57,086 nucleotides of DNA from assembly GCA_020831525.1 (NCBI GenBank), contig JAFIGH010000022.1, forward strand, positions 1 to 57,086, given 5' to 3'. The stretch's first letter is position 1. Each line of letters opens with the position of its first letter. The position numbers were made by a program, and so were the translations under genes. The notes under the pieces are model-generated. The model did no database searches. It saw only the letters and a list, made by a program, of their open reading frames with translations, and was not told the DNA's origin. This stretch comes from Opitutales bacterium (GTDB lineage: Bacteria > Verrucomicrobiota > Verrucomicrobiia > Opitutales > Oceanipulchritudinaceae). Of the stretch, positions 53,001-57,086 are shown in pieces.

Positions 53001-55984
53001 TGATCACCACGGAAGCCCCCAACCGCACCGTGCTCCTCATCCGCGGAGAGGACGACATCCGGGGATGGCAGGTTGTTCGTATGAGCGGCAACGCCCGTCT
53101 TCTCCTCCTTGACACGAAGGTGGCGGACAGCCCGACACTCGGACTCACCGCCACAATGGTCCACGGAGACACCGTCTACGGTGACAGCCGGCGCGTGCGT
53201 GTCGAAAAGACCGAGCGCCGTCTCGACATCGACGTCGCCTTCGATGCCCGTACCTACGCGCCGCGCGCCGCGGCCACCGCCACCCTGCGGGTGCGCGACG
53301 AAGAGGGCAACCCCGTGCAGGCCGAACTCTCCTTCGGCCTCGCCGACGACGCGGTCTTTTCCCTCATGCCGCGGCGTTTTCCCGGCATCGCGGAGACCTT
53401 TTCCATTGAGGAGCGGCACATCCGCCTGCGAACCGTCAACAGCTTCCAGTGGCAGCCCGTTTTCCGGCCCGGCGAAGGCGCGCCGCCGGAGGGCACCGAG
53501 GCACGCGCCGATCCCCGCCGCGCGGACGACGTCTTTGCGCTGAGCCCCTTCACTGTGGATGCTGCGGCGGAGGAAGGCTACTACGCTGCGCGGACGGAGA
53601 GCGCCCCGGCCCTTGCCTTCGCCGCCAGGGCGGAGGATGTCGCGGCGGAGCCCATGCTGCGCACTGATTTCCAATCTACCGTGGCGTGGTTTCCCGACAT
53701 CGTGACCGACGAAGCGGGCGAAGCCGAGGTATCGTGGACGTTTCCCGACAACCTCACGCGTTGGCGCGCAACCTACACCGGCGTCTCCGGCGCAGACCGT
53801 TGGGCCGAGGGCAGCACCTCCGTCGTCACGCAGCTGCCGCTCATCGTGCGGTTGCTTCCGCCGCGTTTTCTCGTCGCCGGCGACCGTTCGGTGATCACAG
53901 CGCTGGTCACGAACAACTCCCCTCGCGAGCGCGAGGTGAGCGCTACCGCGCGCATCGAAGGCGCGCTCGTTCTCGATGGCGATGCCGGAAAGACGCTTGT
54001 CATCCCCGGCGGAGAGACGCGCCGGGTGACGTGGGCGGTGGACGCGTCCGCGCCCGGTGAGGCCACCGTGCGGGTCACGGCGCGGGGCGGCAACGCGGCC
54101 GACTCTGTCTCTCTCAAAGTGCCGGTCCATCCGTATGGAGTGGAGCACTACAGCGGGTTCGCGGGACGGACGGAGGGCGGGCGCGTCCGCGCCGAGGTGA
54201 ACCTGCCCGCCAACCGCCGGCCGGAAACAACAGAAGTGACCGTCACCGTAAGCCCGAGCGTCGCCACTTCTGTTCTCGATGCCCTGCCGTTTCTGATCGA
54301 GTTTCCCTACGGTTGCGTTGAACAGACCGCGAGCCGTTTTTTCCCCGCCGCGGTCGTGGCGCACTCCCTGCAGAGCCTCGGCTTCTCCGCCGCCTCCGTT
54401 CGTGCGGGCATCTTCGGCGGGATCGACCCGGCCCGGCTCCCCGAAAACAACACCGGCCTTGGCAAGTTGGACGCCGTCGTGGCGGCGGGTCTTGCCCGGC
54501 TTGCCGATGCGCAGGAGCCTTCCGGAGCGTGGCCTTGGATGCCGGGCGGTCGCCCTGACACGCACGTGACGGCCTACGTACTGTGGGCGCTGGAGACGGC
54601 GCGGCACGCGGGCATCGAGGTCGACGGCGCCATGGTCGAACGCGCCCGCATGTGGCTTGAGGCGGAAATGAACCGTATCGACAACCGCCCGCAGCTCCGC
54701 ACATGGATCCTTCACGCCCTCTCCTCGCGCTACGAGGCGACCGAGGCCGGACGCCCGACGCCGCGCGAAGCCACCGCCTTTCTCGAACTAATGCGCGAGC
54801 GGGCAGGCCTCGGTGCCTACGGCAAGGCCATGCTTGCCCTCGTCGCGGCGCGCTTCGGGTTCGAAGAGGACGCGCGCCTGCTCCTGCGCAACCTGCATAC
54901 GAGCGTGCGGATTGAGGAACATCCCGACGCCTCCGCGCTCACCGCCGCGGGTACCCGCGGCACGCTGCGCACGGCGCACTGGGGCCGCTCCCGCGAATGG
55001 TGGAACTGGTGGCGCTCGCCCGTCGAGGCCACATCCTTTGCCCTTCAGGCCATGCTTGTCGTCGATCCCGCGAACGAACTCGTCGTCCCCGCCATGAACT
55101 GGCTCACGCGCAACCGCACGGCGGCGCGCTGGGACCACACGCGCGACACCGCCGTCGCCGTCCTCGCCCTCACGGATTACCTGCGTCTTTCCGGCGAGCT
55201 TGAGAGCGATCTCGATGTCGAAATCCGCGTCAACGGCGAATATCTGCGCCGCGTATCCATTCCGTTGGCGCGTGTGCTCGAGGGTGCGCGGGCAACCACT
55301 GTGCCGGCCGGACTCCTCCGCGACGGGACAAACACCGTCGAAATTATCCGGCGCTCCGGCGACGGTCCTGTGTATTACCGCGTGGATACAAAGACGCATA
55401 TTGAATCGCCTCCCGTTGAACCCGCGGGCAGCGAGTTGTTCGTCATGCGGGAGTTCTACCGCGTGCGGGAGATCCCCACGCTGCTGCGGGGCTTCCGCGA
55501 CCGCCTCGAACCGCTCGAAAACGGTGGTGCCGTCGTCGCCGGCGAACGCGTCGAAGTCGTGCTCCTGCTCGAAGCCAAGGCCGATCTTGAATACCTTGTC
55601 GTGGAGGATTTCCGCGCCGCCGGCATGGAGACCGTCCAAATCTTCAGCGGCGAACGCATCGCCGCGCGCGAAGTCGACCCCGTGCTTTACGCCGAAATGT
55701 CCCCCGACGAACGGGCGCGCGGCGTCACCGGCGGCGCGACTGCACGGAATCCCTACCTCGGTCGCACCGTGGGCACCTATCAGGAAATCCATGAACGCGG
55801 TGGTGTCTTCTTTATTGACCGCCTGCCGGAAGGGACATGGGAGCTGCGCTACCGTCTCCGCGCAGAGACGCCGGGTGCCTTTGAAGTGCTGCCCGGCCGC
55901 GCCTCCGCCATGTATGTTCCGCGCATCCGCGGAAACAGCGCGTCCGCCGCCGTACGGATCGCCGAACGGGATGCGGGGCAATGA
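50066..55984 (+). CDS. Bacterial alpha-2-macroglobulin family protein with thioester
   Basis: A 1972-residue periplasmic or envelope protein that traps proteases. Signal peptide (VFVLATVVAAGVAAADE); no lipobox. After an N-terminal TPR-like region come MG-type beta domains (AHVYADRPLYRPGETVRWRA), a linker or bait region around residues 1150-1180, the A2M central part (TDFQSTVAWFPDIVTDEAGE and TFPDNLTRWRATYTGVSG), then the thioester motif GCVEQ with Cys1417 and Gln1420, and a toroid thioester domain. It has an unusual LSPFTV...GYYAART motif at 1159-1177. Usual partner PbpC is absent; a DUF423 gene overlaps the stop (ATGA). Confidence 0.9.
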   Translation: MFGCTCFSWIRTVFVLATVVAAGVAAADEVPDPPLEPAPASLEEADAYFAEGSFALARDAYAALKKDGGLAPAERGHVRFRLLESGLLARAEADGWPYWRGLTEEDRRDFEALEELAREAWESGRGPGREWAAMRAALGWLWIDVAGDEERAQAAFRDALDFHAGSSDLAAAREGFLGTVFTLAAAGPDGLRVSPRFGRVGKRVWLEDAARIAESDEDRARASLLLADHRQRFEADNRSRQRAGDALAAAVAAGEGTALETAALFARAEWLARYGHSRYTARGRLVLEPDFGAAVDVYTKLLETAAELPEPRRDVFRRRGPDRRDFGTAGRAGRPAALKDRAREALERIREAELSAAVTHTFKPDAQVHFTVGRRNIEVVEARLWRTSVEKLGRANPDELDLSALVDEGAEPLWTRRLTTAPERPHLSVDERVVVPDSLAAGAYLVEVRGGGRSVVRLLLVTEAALVAHAADRVLLIAVDSATGEPVPEAEFALTFFWAERADGRVETRRESMSARADADGMAIIERPEVPRRARMFAVADTALGPVVLRSMLAAGPWWSAPESAGTRAHVYADRPLYRPGETVRWRAVFRELRDGAFHLPETAAYTYEIRDYRGDAVAEGTVEPSKFGTAHGTLELPAEARPGAYGIVLREDGAVLRSAQLFAVEVFRVPEFEVAVVFEGAESDVGTPAFPLGETVTGRVDVSYFAGGPVGDAEVEIRVDRMQRSHFPWLAAETAGMDRAVRGGLPGGSARVEFLTLRTDARGTVAFEIPTHLEDDADFEYMLDVAVRDASGRETRKTASFLATRQPYDVSLRAERSLLRPGDRARLHVEATDANGRGVEIGGRLTVVRERWRQVYIHQRRGNEISGDEFRALPERSLLGSARSDYQLKEEGFVTETIDEVTLTTSTDGRALYSLETPEPGYYRATWVSEGRRGLPVTAETVFWVTPEGDSRIGYRPSGVQLHFDDRVYRAGEQVPVLITTEAPNRTVLLIRGEDDIRGWQVVRMSGNARLLLLDTKVADSPTLGLTATMVHGDTVYGDSRRVRVEKTERRLDIDVAFDARTYAPRAAATATLRVRDEEGNPVQAELSFGLADDAVFSLMPRRFPGIAETFSIEERHIRLRTVNSFQWQPVFRPGEGAPPEGTEARADPRRADDVFALSPFTVDAAAEEGYYAARTESAPALAFAARAEDVAAEPMLRTDFQSTVAWFPDIVTDEAGEAEVSWTFPDNLTRWRATYTGVSGADRWAEGSTSVVTQLPLIVRLLPPRFLVAGDRSVITALVTNNSPREREVSATARIEGALVLDGDAGKTLVIPGGETRRVTWAVDASAPGEATVRVTARGGNAADSVSLKVPVHPYGVEHYSGFAGRTEGGRVRAEVNLPANRRPETTEVTVTVSPSVATSVLDALPFLIEFPYGCVEQTASRFFPAAVVAHSLQSLGFSAASVRAGIFGGIDPARLPENNTGLGKLDAVVAAGLARLADAQEPSGAWPWMPGGRPDTHVTAYVLWALETARHAGIEVDGAMVERARMWLEAEMNRIDNRPQLRTWILHALSSRYEATEAGRPTPREATAFLELMRERAGLGAYGKAMLALVAARFGFEEDARLLLRNLHTSVRIEEHPDASALTAAGTRGTLRTAHWGRSREWWNWWRSPVEATSFALQAMLVVDPANELVVPAMNWLTRNRTAARWDHTRDTAVAVLALTDYLRLSGELESDLDVEIRVNGEYLRRVSIPLARVLEGARATTVPAGLLRDGTNTVEIIRRSGDGPVYYRVDTKTHIESPPVEPAGSELFVMREFYRVREIPTLLRGFRDRLEPLENGGAVVAGERVEVVLLLEAKADLEYLVVEDFRAAGMETVQIFSGERIAAREVDPVLYAEMSPDERARGVTGGATARNPYLGRTVGTYQEIHERGGVFFIDRLPEGTWELRYRLRAETPGAFEVLPGRASAMYVPRIRGNSASAAVRIAERDAGQ

Positions 55985-56391
55985 GCGAACCGCGCAACCA
56001 TCGCGGGCAATGGATCCTCGCCGCTGCCGCCGCCTTCGGTGCCGCCGGTGTCGCCCTCGGCGCATTCGGTGCCCACGCCCTCGGCGACACCCTCGCGGAA
56101 CGGGGCTACACCGCCGTCTGGGAAACCGCCGTGCTCTATCATCTGGCGCACGCCGTCGCCGCGCTGACCGCCGCTTCCGGAACGGGCGGGGCCGTCCCCG
56201 CGCGTGCGGCCCGCGCCGCCGCGCTCCTTTGGATCGTCGGCATTCTGCTCTTCTCCGGTTCGCTCTACGCCATCGCCCTCGGCGGCCCGCGCTGGCTCGG
56301 GCCCGTTACCCCCCTCGGCGGCGCCGCCTTCATCGGCGGTTGGCTCACCCTCGCCGTCGGCGCGTCCCTCCGGCGGCGCTGGAGCGCGTAA
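55981..56391 (+). CDS. DUF423 family membrane protein (YgdD-like)
   Basis: A 136-residue protein with four hydrophobic segments; the first carries the diagnostic AAGVALGAFGAHALGD, followed by WETAVLYHLAHAVAAL, IVGILLFSGSLYAIAL and a fourth near GWLTLAVGA. This is the DUF423/YgdD family of small inner-membrane proteins of unknown function. The start overlaps the end of the macroglobulin gene as ATGA, so translation is probably coupled. Confidence 0.92.
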   Translation: MSEPRNHRGQWILAAAAAFGAAGVALGAFGAHALGDTLAERGYTAVWETAVLYHLAHAVAALTAASGTGGAVPARAARAAALLWIVGILLFSGSLYAIALGGPRWLGPVTPLGGAAFIGGWLTLAVGASLRRRWSA

Positions 56392-56545
56392 GGGATTTGC
56401 CGCCCGCTGTTTGCACGGACACTCCTTTGCCATGGCGGCTTGGCCGAGCCGTCGCGGGCCGGCTCTGCGGCCGAGCTTGAACGATTTTGCGTGCGGGAAC
56501 TCTCTTTTCAGTGACACGCGATGCACTTTGCGTGAGTCTGCACCC

Positions 56546-57028
56546 ATGGCACGTTTCCAGCAGAATTCCGAAGAGAGCTGCCCCATGAGCGCGCGGGAGC
56601 GCTTCCGCGTGCGCCAGCGCAAACCGCTCCTCGGCACGCCGCTGCAGTTGGTGGCGGGCTTGTCCATCCTCGTCGCCGCAGCCGTTTACTATTTCGGCGT
56701 ACGGCACTTTCCGGCCGACGCCTTCGGAGACACCCTGCGCGTCGGCGACGAGCGCGGCAGCCTCTCCGTCCGCGTCGAGACGGACGTCAACGTCATGTCC
56801 ATGCCCTTTACGACGGCGGCGGGCGATACCGTCCGGCTCTTTATGGTGGGTCCAGCCCCGGCCCGTTTTTATTGGGGTGCGGATGATTTTGAGGCACGCA
56901 TGGAGTTGGACTATGAATCCCCCCTCGCCACCGAGGTCGAACGGGCTCTCATGGAAGCACGCGACGGGCGCGCGTGGCCGCCCGAGGCGGAGACCATCCT
57001 CCAGGGCCTGCGTGCGCGCAGGCCGTAG
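56546..57028 (+). CDS. Hypothetical membrane-anchored protein
   Basis: A 160-residue protein with a basic N terminus, one hydrophobic helix (LQLVAGLSILVAAAVYYFGV) and a soluble, probably periplasmic, part (DTLRVGDERGSLSVRVETDV and following). No family is recognised. The start at 56546 is one choice; the Met at 56585 (MSARERFRVRQRKPL) is the other. It follows DUF423 after 154 bases. The remainder to the window end holds nothing further. Confidence 0.6.
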   Translation: MARFQQNSEESCPMSARERFRVRQRKPLLGTPLQLVAGLSILVAAAVYYFGVRHFPADAFGDTLRVGDERGSLSVRVETDVNVMSMPFTTAAGDTVRLFMVGPAPARFYWGADDFEARMELDYESPLATEVERALMEARDGRAWPPEAETILQGLRARRP

Positions 57029-57086
57029 CCCCCACCGCCTATGAAAAGAGAGATTCAAGAGTGCAGGGGTGAGAGAGTTAGCACAA

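Overview
The window is GC-rich chromosomal DNA that looks verrucomicrobial, most likely Opitutia (Opitutales or Puniceicoccales). The reasons are a PEP-CTERM secreted protein, a XylR-like regulator that fuses a sugar-binding domain to an AraC-type helix-turn-helix, a REP-type transposase, a large secreted heparinase-like protein, a TonB-receptor-like LSPF motif inside another protein, and generally weak Shine-Dalgarno sites. Taxonomy is inferred from gene content; no rRNA is present.

Layout. 1-3000: a cut tRNA-Ser(UGA), a tolQ-tolR-tolA/tonB operon, then decayed remnants of a pectate lyase and of a formylglycine-generating-enzyme-like protein. 3005-8312: the damage-inducible mutagenesis cassette imuA-imuB-dnaE2 behind a GAAC-N4-GTTC palindrome. 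8408-9421: an orphan Zn/Mn-binding lipoprotein. 9602-12899: a KinB/AlgB-like histidine kinase and NtrC-type sigma-54 activator. 13309-19178: small envelope or stress proteins (DUF892-like, two DUF1328, entericidin-like, CsbD, DUF3185, PRC-barrel, AI-2E family, YqjE-like, DUF883). Five sigma-54-type promoters (GG-N10-GC with extended matches) lie in front of these transcription units, and three perfect TGCA-N3-TGCA palindromes lie 90-180 bp upstream of four of the five. I read 9.6-19.4 kb as a local sigma-54 envelope-stress regulon controlled by the adjacent two-component system; this is the most interesting part of the window.

19448-22281: ispH and a PolX/PHP DNA polymerase. 22550-27592: a phosphodiester glycosidase, then a minus-strand ECF42-type sigma factor group with a DGPF/YCII protein, three VOC proteins, DUF1428 and DoxX. 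27809-36344: a REP-associated transposase, a zinc-ribbon coiled-coil protein, a DinG-like helicase and a DevBCA-like ABC exporter. 36345-46158: a carbohydrate region with a methyltransferase remnant, a heparinase-like secreted protein, a XylR-like regulator facing a PEP-CTERM protein across an operator-like 21-bp-spaced direct repeat, an alpha/alpha-toroid glycosidase and a sugar isomerase. 46262-57028: a GT4 glycosyltransferase, a DsbD-type reductase, a 1972-residue alpha-2-macroglobulin with an intact thioester motif, DUF423 and an unknown membrane-anchored protein.

Many start codons were moved inward from the longest open frame; the reason is given for each. All family calls come from reading the sequence, without database searches.
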